Positions 9,885 through 23,800 of a stretch of DNA of 64,000 nt are shown here, piece by piece. The stretch is from Brugia malayi. Taxonomy: Eukaryota > Nematoda > Chromadorea > Rhabditida > Onchocercidae. The first letter of the stretch is position 1, and every line of letters begins with the position of its first letter. Under the pieces are notes generated by a model. It worked only from the letters and a program-made list of their open reading frames with translations. It was not told the DNA's origin and searched no databases. A program made the position numbers and the translations under genes. Location of the stretch: positions 4,316,528 to 4,380,527 of the forward strand of contig NW_025062475.1 in the NCBI RefSeq assembly GCF_000002995.4. The letters are read 5' to 3'.

Positions 9885-11681
9885 TTAAATTTGAGATTGA
9901 AATAAGATATGATTAAAAAGTAATTCAGATAGCTATAAAATTCAGAAATCTTAATGTATGATGTGATATGATGTTTTAGGAATCAAATTAGAAAAAATAC
10001 GACAAAAGTTAACATCGACCAATTAATCGAGGAATCCTATGCAGAAGACCTTCTTTTACCAGTACTACTATTGTGAGATCCACTTAAAACAATATGAGAA
10101 ATCATAAATTTTGGATGCGACTGAGTTTGAAATATAAGTTGAAATTTTTGCTGTAATACTATTATCATATATGGAATGTGATAGAAATTAGTATAACCAA
10201 TTAAAGTGTTTCCTGCAAGCTTTTCTATAAACAGTTTTTGTGAAGTTTTTTTTTTTGAAGTTTAGTAATACGTTGAAATAATCGAAATAATTTTGCATTA
10301 AATCTGTGAGATAGAAATTCATAGATTAAAAATTGTCTTATTTGAATGCCTGTTTGAGAAATATAAAAGTATTCTAGTTTTAAGTGAGAAATCATTTATC
10401 CAATACTCATCTTCCAAATATAACTAGTTTTGTGGACAGCGTCTAAAAAGTTACAATTTGTAAAACTATTATTGCTTTTGTTTACCAAAATTGAGGCCAG
10501 CCATGCTACTAAGTCAGAAACATGACCAACTATATAGGGTAGACACCTCTTTATCACTCAAATTATTGTAGTCATGCGCTTTGCTGCAAGAAACGCGCAC
10601 TGTGCAAGAAGTAAAACCATGGAAGCACTCACTCCTCAATTCGTTTCCATAAATGGTGACGCAGCGGCAACAATAACAGCATTGGAGCGGACAGATGACG
10701 TTCATTTGCGTAAAAGAAGTTACGTTTTCTTCTTTTTGTAGTAACATTTTAAAGGTTGTTGACAATTCGGAATTTCGTAAATGCAATCAATCACTTTTCA
10801 GCCTTCGAAGTCTTGCAATCGAAGGATTAAGTAGTGGACAATGGTCAGTGATGATAAAGATATTATTGGTAAAATATTATTAATATTATTAAGATATTAT
10901 TGTATTATTAATAAAAAACTTCATTTGCTGAGGTTATCAGTTTATCTGAATATCAGAAAGTTTTTCCAAATTTCAGTGAATTTTGAAATTTGTTAAATGA
11001 AGTGTAAGGTGAAATGTGTTTGATCTCACTCAGAAATCTAATAGATCTCGTTTTGTTTATAATTCTCACGCCTTCTTGCAGCAAAATGATGAATTTAGCA
11101 TATTTTTCAAATTTGATATATTTTCCCAACGTTTTAAATTCATCTCATTGTGATTGGCTTCAAAAACAAAAAACTTCAAAGATGGAACAATTTGTTATGT
11201 CAACAAGAATTTGACAGAGAGTGGCATAATTCATTATGGACAATTATCTCATTATGTTTCGAGTAATGTCACTATAAATTGGCAGTGCGAGTGATGACTA
11301 TTACGAGGCGACGATGTCAATCAAAGAGGATTATAATCATATTTAGATTATAAAAGATACACCAAATTAGTTGAATGAAAAGTGCTGTGAGAATAAAGTC
11401 GGAAAATTCTTTTCTTCAACAATCTTACTTTTCAACAAATTATGATAAGTACTGCAATAGAAAAGTTTGAACAAATAATATATCTTTTCCAAATTCTTCT
11501 TAACTATAATTGCATCAGTTCCAGAGAACAAAAAAAAAAAACCAAATGTTTTAATAGAACTAAAATTTTATCTTCTTGGGGATCAAAATGTATTTGTAAT
11601 TGCAGTGGTTATTTGATTGCAGATCAGTGGTTATTTGATTATTTTATCACGGAATATGAAGGTTGTCGTGATGCATGCTTG

Positions 11682-11713
<32 letters not shown>

Positions 11714-12205
11714 AACTGAGGTTTGTTATGAAGAAACATTTTAATCTCCACTAATTTCACCTCTTAGGTAAGATTTATTTTAATTTAGTGATAATAAAGT
11801 GATTATTTAGCAGATATTCCGGTCTGCAAGGGATTTTCTTAAGCTATTACGCATCATAAATATGTCACAAACCTTTTCGAGTTGTATTTTATAAAAAAGT
11901 CAACTATGGCTTTTATGAAGGACGCCAAATGTGAAAGATGGTTATGTGCTCTAGCCATCACTAACTGTTGTTATTTGTCATTGACCACACTATATGCCAT
12001 TGACCACTATCAATGTAGAGAACTTCCTTCCCTCCTACAACGCTTACCGTAATTTATCCATTTTTTTGCTCTCACATTTTATGTTTGATTTCAAAAAAAT
12101 TTGTTTTTTTTCTCCTCAAACTTAACTGTTCAAATCCATTATTAACTTAACTGAAAATTAACGTTCGCTTCAAAATGTTATGCAACTGATATTGCATTGA
12201 AACTT
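9885..12205. repeat. Segmental duplication, copy B
   Basis: Paralogue of 85-1165. It lacks the SL1-like segment of copy A and has about 1.6 kb of extra sequence at 10385-11990. The extra sequence includes a 29-base T tract at 11682-11710 and a cysteine-rich open frame. The match resumes at ATTGACCACTATCAATG near 11999. Confidence 0.85.
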
Positions 12206-13148
12206 AGCGATATCCAAATTATTTAACTCCAACTAAGAATATTTCATGCACTTCTCAGTTTCTATGAACTAATCGAGAAACATACTCACATGTTCTTTTT
12301 TATTTTCGATAAATTCGCTTTTGCAAAGTACATTCGATTTTATTCGATTTGGCTATGCGAATGATGCAAATATTACAATGAATTTCAACTAATATTATGG
12401 ATATGATTTCTCGGATTTTCGGATGAAGCGTAGTTAAAATTGGAAAACGATGTCGAAAATGATAGGAATGAGGAAATTCGTGAAGTCGATTAATTTGGAT
12501 TCAGGCAGTATAAAAAAAATCGATCAATATTGTTTCCAGCTGATAATAGAAAAAGTGAGAGAAATGAAAACTTTCTGAGGATTTAAAAAAAAAAATTTTC
12601 AAAAAATAGACTGGATTATTTTTGATACGCACTATAAAATTTACATCTTAAATTCATTAATTTTTAGAAAACTTTTGGAATTAAGAAATTTTAAATATTT
12701 GTAATTGGTATTTTATTTTTCATCAAATGTCATTTGCTTCAAATATATCTTTGTACTAAAAACTGCAGCCATCAAAACGTGTATTAGAATTAAGAAGAAA
12801 TGTCAAATCAAAATAATGAAAATTCATCGTTCGTAGAACTTTCAACACTAATTCTGAGCTAAATAGGTGAAGTCAAAATGAAATTTGAGGATTTGATTAG
12901 ATGGATCACTTGGAAGGAAAATACCAGTGAGGACAAAAAGTGATCATTTGCTGTGCAAATGTGTACATTCTGTTTGATACTTTTTGATAGATGAAGCATT
13001 GCTTCAATGCTCAAATATTATACGTTTGATGATATTCAACATATGCAAGCAGTTCAAATAAAAAAATCAGAGCATAAAAGTTATGAGAATCTGATTTGTC
13101 TCATATTCCGGTCATGTCTTGCTGATCATGTTCATATTATGTAGCATA

Positions 13149-13191
13149 TCCAGGTGTATGAGGTAAGGCATCCTTACCTCATACACCTGGA
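13149..13191. repeat. Perfect 20-bp hairpin, 3-base loop
   Basis: Arms at 13149-13168 (TCCAGGTGTATGAGGTAAGG) and 13172-13191 are exact complements around the loop CAT. The arms are much richer in GC than the surroundings. No T-run follows, so it is not an obvious Pol III unit. It could be a foldback-element remnant or a precursor-like RNA hairpin. Confidence 0.9.
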
Positions 13192-13892
13192 ACATATTCA
13201 AGTTATTTATAAAACTTCTACAGATAACAGCTTGTCCAAGTTATATTTTAAAGTTATTATAAACAAACTTTAATCATTCACCAATATCTATCATTGTCTT
13301 TTAATAATGCAGATAAATATTAGAATTTGGAGTATATGCAAATTGCAATTTGTTTTTCATCAAGTATCGGACGATAATTTTTTTCAGAATATTGCCTTCA
13401 GAATCCAAGAAGATTTGTAAAGAAATTCAAAAACCCTTAACTTTCTTATTAATGTTCCGGAACTAATGTTAATGTTAGATAAAAAAATTACTTATGTTAC
13501 TAATCTTTTTGAAGTAATTCAAAAATTTAATGCCCTAATGATAAGAATAAATTCGTTTTACCAATAGATCATTAATAGCCAGGAAAAGAATTTATGACCA
13601 ACGTTCTTATGATTTTATTGATTTGCACAATAATAAATTAACGGGGAACAATTCACGTATAATTAGACAGCTTGTGTTCGTCACAAGTACGTCATATCTG
13701 TAAAGAGTGGCGCACTAAGTTGTGTACGTTATTATATTTCAATTTTGATATAATTGGAAAAAAGTCTTATTACAAACTTAATTAAAAACTCAAAATTTGT
13801 TGATTTCAATGTTAACTCACATGTAAATCATTTTGATCTCATATTTTTAGAAAACATCTTGAAACTATTGATACTATTCTGGATAGTTCATG

Positions 13893-16800
13893 CTAAGCAC
13901 CAAATTCGGGGCAGAGTTTCTTAGTTTCAGGATACTGATGATCCATGCGTTGTTTGAAAAGTTTTATTGCTATGTTAAATTGCGCTCGAGAATGCTTTTG
14001 ACGTTTCTTGGCAAGTGGTAGATCTTTTACTGTTTTGATGCCACGATGTACCATAAATAAATCATTCACCAATGCAAATGTATAGTTTTGACGGCACATT
14101 TCCCAACGCTGCAAGGACTTATTATTAATTCATTATCATAATACGTTATAAAGTTATATATTTGCTGTGTCAAATATTATTACAAATTTACCTGCTTAAA
14201 AAATTTGGTATTTTTTCGAACAGTTGTTAGTTTTCAATTTAATTTGTATCTTAAGCTTGCGAATGTAACTTTTTACATGTAACTTTATTATTCTCTTATT
14301 TTTTATATGTCTTACAAAAAGATTTAAGAGAAAAACATAAATTATCTTTCTTAAAGGAAAAAATAACAACAGTTCAATTACTATAAAGGGATGATGAAAT
14401 GAAATGATTGACTAATTGGTTGATGAAGTGAGTGGCTAATTGAGTGGATTGTTTAAGTCAAATACTCCAGATAGCAAGTAAAGATAGTGTTTTGAGAGGA
14501 AATGTATAGTACTAAAGTTATCTTAATAACATTAAATTTAATTATTTTCGTTAACGAAATGATTTCTTTAAGACTTAAGGTAGCTTTCTAAACTTAAAAG
14601 TGTAGCGTGATTAATTATCATTCACCATCTTTAATGATAAGCTAAGTCATTATATTCTATTTGGGGAAAATCCTGTTGACTTCCTATGAACTAAAGGAGT
14701 AAATGTATTTATTTAAAGTTAACACTAAAAACACAAAGATTTGAAAAAACCATTCCTACACCATTTAAGTCTTTTTTATTTCTTCATTTATAATATCTTA
14801 AAATAAGTTTGCATGCATTTAACCGTTACTTTTTTTTCGCTTTCGATATTTCTATTTTTTCTAATTAGTACATAAGCAATGAAAAATAAAATAACTTACA
14901 AGAACTGTATTATCACGCAATGAAAATGGGAAATTTTCATCATGCAATGGTATGGTATTAAGGGAAACAAACTGGGGTTCCCAACCACGTCGTGAGAATC
15001 TGAAAAAAAAGTGGGTCAATGTTAGCAGATTTTTCTGCAGTTTACATTTATTGTAACTTGTGAGCTGTTTAAAATCGCTTTAAAAGAAAGTTTCTTTTTA
15101 TAAAAGTTTTGAAAAAGTTAATTTATAAAAAAAATATATTCTTCAAAAAAAAAACATTACTTTAAAATAGAATTTATATTGACTTCCTGTTTGTTCTCTT
15201 GTTTATTAAACCACTGATCCAAATGTGGAATGGTATGTTCTTTCATATTGTACCGAACGTGAAATTCTACTGCTAATCCTTTGAAAAATAATTCTCGTAG
15301 TTCTGATTTATTACGTGGCATTCTAAATGATAAACATTTAAAGTAGTTACGTTATAGTGTTATATTTATATAATTTACAAGTTTAAACAAAGTGAAAAAA
15401 AGTACAATAGAGCTTAAGTTTTTGTTTCAAAAAGGAAAATGATAAAGTGATTCAATCAACATTTCATAGGATTATAATAACAAAATTAATAATAAAAAGA
15501 GCCGACTTGGCTTGCATCTTTTTTCTAAGCAAATAAACCTCTAAGATTCTACGATATATTTGTAAGAAAAAAGTGGAAATTTCAAAAAAAAAAAATTAAG
15601 TTTTGTATATCAGAAGGAAAAATTATTTTAAATTTTTTAAAAATATATGTTAGGAGAAATGCACTGTATTCTGCATGGTAGTGAGTTGTTACGGTAGTTT
15701 CAATTAATTAATCAATTGATTGTGTGATAACATAATTCATCAGACATTATAATATTTAAAATAAGGCAAAAAAAAAAAGTTTACACAAATGTACCTATAA
15801 CCTACTGCTTAATGGTATCGTTTACTTCAAATATTCGTACAACAAGTGCTGTTTTTGGATTGCGCGTCAATTGATTTTGTGCAAGTGCACACATTCTGGA
15901 TTCAAATTTTTCAGGAAAAATAAATTCCGAATCGCTAATTAATATATATTTTGATTTCACAAACTAAAATTAAGGAAATTATGGAACTATCAAAAAAATA
16001 GCACAAATTTAAAAATTAAAATAATGAATCCATTTCAAAACTGTACGCACTGTTCACCAATTCAGCATTCGTATCCAATTAACACTTAGTAATGTAATAA
16101 TTCCATTGAAATGTTTATCTCTTACTTACTTTTACTTTGCTAAATATTTCTATCAAAAATTATTTCAATAAATATACTTTGCTTACCATCCTTGCTACAT
16201 TCCGTGCTACATTAATAGGATATCGCCATCCGCTGTTTGTTTCATTCAATTTATCAATTACATCTTTTTTGCATCCATATTTAGACCGGAATAACACGTG
16301 AGCACTTAATTTATAGAGCACGTGAGAAGGAAAGTGTGACAACTGAAATCATAGAAAGTTAAAAAAATTTGAAAAAGCTGTCATAGAGTAAAATTAATTA
16401 AAATCTTGTGCTCTTAATTGATCTTAATATTACCCAATCACATGCAGTTAAATTTAATTTGAAAATTTCGTTAATTTTACCGTTTTTTTAATGTTTTCTA
16501 TCGTCTTATAAACCTGTACTGATGGTATTGCTACCATGAATGTCACTGGACCATCCCATGATTCAAGCTAAAACATTACAGTAGATGAATTGTTTCTTGA
16601 GCTCTAAACAAAAGTTTTTCAATCCTGTGGTTAAAACAAACAAAAAATAAAATTTAAGGAATGAATGCAATTGCATGAAATTGTTAGCTTGAAGCTAATT
16701 ATTTATTTAAGCAAAATTAGTTTTTTCTTTTGTTTGAGTGTAACAATCATTCGATCAATTTCTCCTTTTTTTTTTTTGCTTCACCTTTTCATACCAATCA

Positions 16801-17802
16801 ATCAAAACAGCAATCCATCATATTTATTACATTTTGAAATAGTAGTCTTACTGTATAAGTCAAAGTGTCATTTTATAATGTGTTCAATTTAATTTTCTAG
16901 TTTTTGTAAAGCAACTACAAGATCTATGATATGTGGAATTAAATCCATGAAAATAATATTTAAAAAATTTTGCAGTTGTAATTAGCGTTCGCAGTTCATT
17001 TAAATTTCAATAATTTATTCTTGAAGTAAATACCTGTTCCAAAATATTATCATTCAAATAGCTGTAGCTGATCTGTAAAACTAGCGTAATCCTTTCAAAT
17101 ATATTCATATTACTTTCCATATCGCTATGGCTCACATAAGGCAACACACAATAATCTTTATATATATATAATCTGAACTTAGTAATGATTATAAAAGATA
17201 TACACTTACTAAAGATGAAAAATGATAATCATTTATCAGTGAGAAAATTAATTATAAGATAATAACAAAATCAAAAGTTGCCATTGATTCTAGTAATATA
17301 AATATAATAATGATATTTAATGAAAGTATTTCTTTTGTTCTATCCATTGTGTTCAAGATAAAATGCTAGCAAAATTATATATTCATTTTCTCATATTTAG
17401 TTATAATGAAAAATATATTAAACAGTGCAAATATTTTAGTGAAGTATTATGTATGTCATTTATATAGTGCACATCATCTTTCATAGACAAAACTTATCGG
17501 AGCAATATTGTCAGTTTTTTTTTGATTAATTTTAGCTTTCTTTTGAATCATATAAAGTGATAAATCATATAAGCAAATGTAAGAATCATGTAAGCTCAAA
17601 TGTCAAAATTTAGCGATAAGAAATCATGATTTATAAAAAATATTTAGTAATTTTTTAAACTAAAACATTACGCTAACCGTGAAATATCATTTTCATAATA
17701 TTGATTACACACTGCAGTACCATCATCCAATTTGCTTATGATAATAACAGTTGAAAAGAATATTAATAAGGCAAAAATAAATCTTCCAAATGCTTTTTGC
17801 AT
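13893..17802 (-). CDS. Glycosyltransferase family 49 (LARGE/B4GAT1/bgnt-1-like)
   Basis: A likely type II membrane enzyme of the Golgi that adds a sugar to a growing glycan. Relatives (PF13896) include B4GAT1 and LARGE, which build the matriglycan primer and polymer on dystroglycan. Eight coding exons: 17802-17678, 17172-17034, 16567-16481, 16342-16187, 15963-15806, 15322-15161, 14999-14900, 14108-13893. Phases agree and they total 1,143 bases (380 residues plus stop), close to B4GAT1. Residues 4-22 form one membrane anchor after a short basic start. Family blocks are ESWDGPVTFMVA (about 89-100), YPINVARNVARM (158-169), YILISDSEF (175-183), TALVVRIFEV, RRGWEPQF, PLHDENFPF and RWEMCRQNY (from 309). 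The expected DxD metal-binding motif reads D-S-E at 180-182. Exon 1 uses the donor GTTAGC. The exon 3 end could instead be at an earlier in-frame GTTTAT. The acceptor substrate is unknown. Confidence 0.88.
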
Positions 17803-20800
17803 TCTTCATTGAAGAAATAATTTGAAATATTTCCCTGTATTTCTGCTATAACTGTAGTTGTTTTCTGAAATGATAATGAAAAACAGTAATATAATTAATA
17901 AGTTAGATTAACATTGAATTTAGTAAAACCCGAAAGAAAAAAAAAAGTATTTATCATTTCAAGAAAGAATAAAAATCAGACGAGAAAAATTGAGATCCTC
18001 TCTTTGATGTAAATTGTTTAAATTTCTATAACACAAGAAAAAACGAATAACTTTTCAAGCAAACATTTTTACACGAATAAAAATTGCATATTTTATTGAG
18101 AAGAAATTTCAAAAAAATTATTTTAATTCTAAAAATTAATGAATTATATTTAGAGGAAAGAATATAGTGATGAGAAAGAAAATTATATTATAAAATAAAA
18201 ATGAATCATATTTATTCTTTTTACAAGCATTATCATAAGCTTTTCAAAAGATTTAATTTAAACTACTTAAAAAAATATTCTTAGAATGAAGAATAAGGAA
18301 ATACACATGAATAATTTTATGAGATTTAAAAAAAAAATTGTTGATATCATTGGAATTTTTCTTTTCTGCAGTTTTCTGCAAGAATTCACCAAAGTATCTC
18401 ATTTAACACTTGCTAATAATGATAACAAAATTAAAGTAAATGATTAAGCTTGTTGGAACCATTAAAAATATAGTTATCTTGTGTATCGTTATTAAAATCA
18501 ATCATTCAAGAAACGATGTAGCTGCTAATTTTAAAAATTGTAACTAATTGAAATGATTGATTGCATAATTTAATGTAGAAATTGTTGATAGCTGTTAATT
18601 AAAAATTAGCGAAATAGTCCAGAGTGCTTGATTTATTTAAAATTTAGATTATAAATATTCGTTTGGAAGTATGTAAATAGGAGCTTAATTTGTTATTTTT
18701 AAATATCTTTTGTTGAGAGATGAATAAAATTGATTCAAAATTTTCAAAATATGAAATAGGAAAAACAAGTTTGCTATTAAATATATTTTAGATAAACTTA
18801 TAAAATTATAACTGAAAGAAATCGAAAATGATTAATTAAGTGAGAAGTTTCAGTGAATTTTGTATTCATTTATTAAATTAGTTCTTTTGTCTTGTTTCGC
18901 TTTAATGAAATATTCAAAATAATTCCATCATAACGTACATTTTGATAATTTCGCTTATAAATTAGAGAAAAAAGATTTCTTCTCCTCCCTTGTACTGTGC
19001 AACATTTGGTGACACTGAAAATATTTTTCTTCCGTCATCTTCAAATTTTTCATTTGTTTTTTTTTTTTTTTCTGCTTTTAGTAGAAAATGGAAATGGATT
19101 TTCTGTTATATGTTTAAATATTCAATGTCTATTTTAAATTGAATAATTTTTCTAAAAAAAGTGTAATATAACTTATAACCAAAAGTAATAGCATAACAAG
19201 TTTCAGTAATGAGATAGGACTAAATTCATAGATTCAACTAAATTCGATAGGTTAAATTCTTTTTGCAACTAAATTACTTTTAACTTACATAATTTTAAGT
19301 CATAATATGATGAGAAATTAACAATAAAATTAAAGCATTGACAGTTACATCTCATTACCTTATTCCAAACTTTTGGAGCACTATAAAAACATGGCATAGA
19401 TGAAAAAGATGAATGTTAAAATTTTTGATCTTTTAGTTTGAAAATTTTTTAGATGAAAATTAATTCACATATTTCATATCTTATTTTTCAGTTTATTTTC
19501 TCAATATTATTAATCTAATGCAATAATCTTTTGATTAGTTGTGATTAGTCAACTTCTTCACCTAAAACAAAAATTCTAACCGAAATTTCTGAGTATTATT
19601 TCAATAGGAAAATTAAAGTCTACTCTAGCAAAAACTGAAGAGATAAGAATGATTCAATTTTTTTTATAGATTGTGATAGTTGGAATATATTTACATAATA
19701 TATTAAAAACAAATAAAAAGAACAAGTGCTGTAGAATATAATAAGACGAGGTTTTTTTCCCTAATAATTTTCCCTAATAATCTTATTATAAAAACATTTG
19801 ATTTTTTACTTTATTGTTTTTCTAATTTTTGAAAATTAATTGCTAATTATCTTATAAAAGAGTAGAGAGAATAAATACAGATTGGTGATAAGATGGAAGG
19901 CATTATTTTCATATATTGGAAGGTATGGAAATTTGAGAAGTACGAAATTTTGTCCAAATTAAAAATCAGAATTCAAAAAAGTTGTGCATGTGTATTTGCT
20001 AGAGAGATCTAATTTTTCTTTCACATAATACATTATGTTATTGATGTATTTGAAGAATTGAGATTTTTAAAATAATCGTATGAATTAATTCGTCGATTAT
20101 TCCTAAACACTTATGGTACAATTTTTGAATGCTAATTTTCCACTAATCTTATTAATTTTACTTTAAAAATGATATTTTGTTTGCTTTTCGTTTTTAATAC
20201 TTCAGAAAAATCAATACTCATATGCATTTGACAAGTAAAATTTCATTTGCTGCTTGTTTCGAAAAATATGTAAATGGAGTAATTAACCAGATAATATGGT
20301 CATTAGGAAAATTAATTTATTGTTATTGATCATGTTTTCTCGATATTACATTTCCACAATATTAGTAAAATGATAATGTGATAATGACTGATAGGCGATA
20401 ACTTTATAAAATGTGTGAAGCAGTATGTTAATTTGTACTTAATGATATTAAATAATCAATCTGAAAGAAAAAGGGATAAGCAAGTGAGAAACGTAAGCTT
20501 AAATCTTAATAAATTTGTTATGCAAGAAAATATGAACAATTAATTGATTATGAAATTAGTTGAATTTATCAATGATGGATTAAAAAAAAAAACTCATAAA
20601 AATTGAATGCCTAAAAATATTACGTAAGCAATGACAAGATAAATAAGGAAAACTACCATAAAAAAAAGAGAAAAAAAAAAGATTTCTTTTTTTATTGATT
20701 TCTGATTAATACAAGATTAAAATGAAATATATTTTGGTGTTGAACCATTTAGACAATTGGAAAAAATGACTTAGTTATCTTTTCTAATCTTTTTTCTCTC

Positions 20801-23800
20801 CTTTTTGCCCTCAGTTTTTAAGAATTTTTCAATTTTAAAATCTACAAATTTTTCCAACAATATATGAATTGGTAAAAAGTATTATAAATACAAAAATAGA
20901 CTAAATTTTCACAGTGGTACAGTAAATCTGAAAATGACTGACATATCATAAATTTTAATCAGTTTCGTCTTTCTTTAAGTTGAATAAATAAAGAAATAAT
21001 CATAACTAAAGCTAACCTTTTTGTGATAAATTCAGCTAAATTTGCAACAATGTTCAAGTTGTTTATTTCAAAAAGTTTTACTTAACATCATTTATAATTC
21101 CAATAATAAACATAAATTTGCTAAATTTAACTCTTTTGGATAGTTTCAGAAATTTTTTTCAGTCCACTGCATTGTTACTTTTGAACATATAAAATCGATT
21201 TATATATAAATTGTTTTTAGTATTTCCTTAGTTTATCACTCATAATTCACATACTTGCACTGATATTGATAAAACATTGATAATGTGTTTCTATAATGGC
21301 TAAAGCAACAACACTGAGTTTTGATCTACTTGTTATGTGACATTTGGAATATGAATATTTGAATTAAATTGTTGCTATTAATTTATATTGTGAATCAGCT
21401 GAATGCTAATACAACCTTGCAATTCCTCGGTAAAAACGTTTCAATCAAGTGCAAAAAATTTATAAGAATTAAGAATACTGAATTAGTTACATTGTTTGAT
21501 TTCCAAAAAAAGAAAGAACATTAAAAATAATTATTTTTGTATTTATCAATAACAATATGATGACATTTGAGTAAATGTTATTTCATGAACTGACGTATAA
21601 TTCCGTGAATATCTTTGAGTCAAAAATTAAACTCAAATTTTTCATTCATAATTAATTGGGCTATATGAAATAATATAGCGTCTATTTTTATTTATAAAAT
21701 AAAATGTAGAAATTTAAAAATATTTATAAAATTACTGTTAAAGCTGAAATTCTCGGAAAATGCAAATCTGCTTTAATTGTAGATTTGAAACATTATAAGT
21801 AATAAATTCATTTTAAATAGTGAAAATCTATTTTCTTTGATTCCAAAAGGTTGCAGAAATTATTTGCAAGAAATATTAGTGGAAAAAAAGAAACTTATAG
21901 CAATTTTTATTTTAATAAAAAGGAATTAAGTCGTTAGATGAGAATAAAAATAAGTGTTAAAATTTTGACATTAGCAAAATTAATCAATTAAACAGTGAAA
22001 TTAACTTTAACAATTGGACAGAGAAACAATGTAAACTAAAATATCAAAGATCGAAATTTTAATATGAATTGTGAAAGTTAACAAAAATTTTTGTCTTTTG
22101 TTTTTTTCTTTCTTATCGCCATAAAAAACTTATGAAATTAAATTAGAATCATTATTATAATTGAATGATAAATCATTATCACTAATATAAATTGATGAAA
22201 GAAAAAGAAATATAAACTTTTTATTTGTTTAGCAAACAGAAAGCAAACGTTACCATAATTGTGTAAACACAAGAAAAGCAAATTTTTTTTCCAATAAATA
22301 TTAGTTATGGCTGATAAATTATCATCATGCTATTCGAATCATTATAGTAGTCGAACTATAAATTTATTTTTTTTAATTGTATTTTTTAGCCAAATAATTA
22401 AATAATAATATTATATTAAATTTTACTTAAACACTGAAAAAGCATTCATCTTAAATTTTTTAGGAATTAAAAAACACTGTCGTATTTCACAAAGATTTTT
22501 CAAGAATTAAAAAATTCCTCCGAAGAAATTAAAATTGTAAAAGTTTGATTTGGTTGCTAAACATATATTAACACAAAATGTTTCATAATAAATTTGAAAA
22601 AAATTTGTTTTGCTAATGTAAATAAGCACAAATATTTTTTTTTTGGCAATGTAAATATAAATATTTTTAAGATTTTAAATAAGAGATAAAATCTAAGATT
22701 GCCGAAAATCAAATTTCAAATTCTTTTCGAAATTCTTTTTTTCAGAAGTTAAAAAATCCAGCAAAATTAGCTTGTTAATTAGTTCATTTGTTACAGAGTA
22801 ACTTTTAGCTTCTTCCTTGCATATAATTTTTTGGTTTAGAAAATAGAAGAAAAATAATTGCTGAAGAGTTTAACAACAAAGAAAAGGGATTTCCTTCAAT
22901 CTTTTCGAATTTAACCATCAGAATTGGCCAATTTTCATCAGTTGATATAAAGCTCTGTTTATTTACAACTAAATGATATTAAAAGGATAAAATGATTAGC
23001 GAAGGAAGGTTAATCGCTGTATATCGTATTTTATCTAAACAAAAGAAAACACAAAAACTTCAAAAAAAAAAAAGGATCGAAACTGCAATTTAATAGATCA
23101 ATTAGTAAGTAGTATATGTTTTCAAATCATCAATATTTTATCCTCTTTAAACACCTAGCAATGATTATTTGATTTATATCAGCGAGTTATTTAAATAGAA
23201 CTTTTTAACTATCTGAAAATATCAAAGTATTGATTAATAATTGAATATCAATGATAAATCACCAAATTTTTTCTTTTTGGGGCACTTCTTTCTAAATTAT
23301 TTTTTACCATTTTTAAATATGTATATTAAGCTAAACGAAAATTTAATTTTGCATTGTTGGATTAATGCCATATTCATCATGGCGATCATATTATCAAATT
23401 TCTTGTTTAATTAACAAGGAAATAAATAATAATTATAACAATTAAATATTAAAATATAAGTAATATTAAATCGATCAATTTTCTTTGATAAGAAAAAAAT
23501 CTTATTTTTGTTTTACTAAAATTAATTTAAATGACTCATAATATTCTTACTTATATTCTCACTGCAATATTCTTGCACTCGTTTTTATCATTTATTTTCA
23601 TTCCTTCATTTATCGATCATTTAATTTTTAACAATAAATTTAAAAAAAATTAATAGTAAGGAAATTGTATAAATGAATTTTATATTTTTATTAAAAGGTA
23701 GTTTATGCAGAAAAGAAATTACTATTTTCAAATGTGTTAAGCGAGAATACAAATTTTTCTTTATTTGCACAAATTTTTTATTGGTGTAAAAAAAAATTTT

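Larger units (their letters stand above)
5940..13892. other. Intergenic repeat-rich region, no gene recognised
   Basis: Between the zinc-finger gene and the glycosyltransferase gene I see no supported coding exon. The stretch holds dispersed repeats, a long inverted repeat at 8732-8994, the second copy of the segmental duplication, and a perfect hairpin at 13149-13191. A cysteine-rich open frame at 10514-10786 (minus) is described under findings. Confidence 0.45.
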
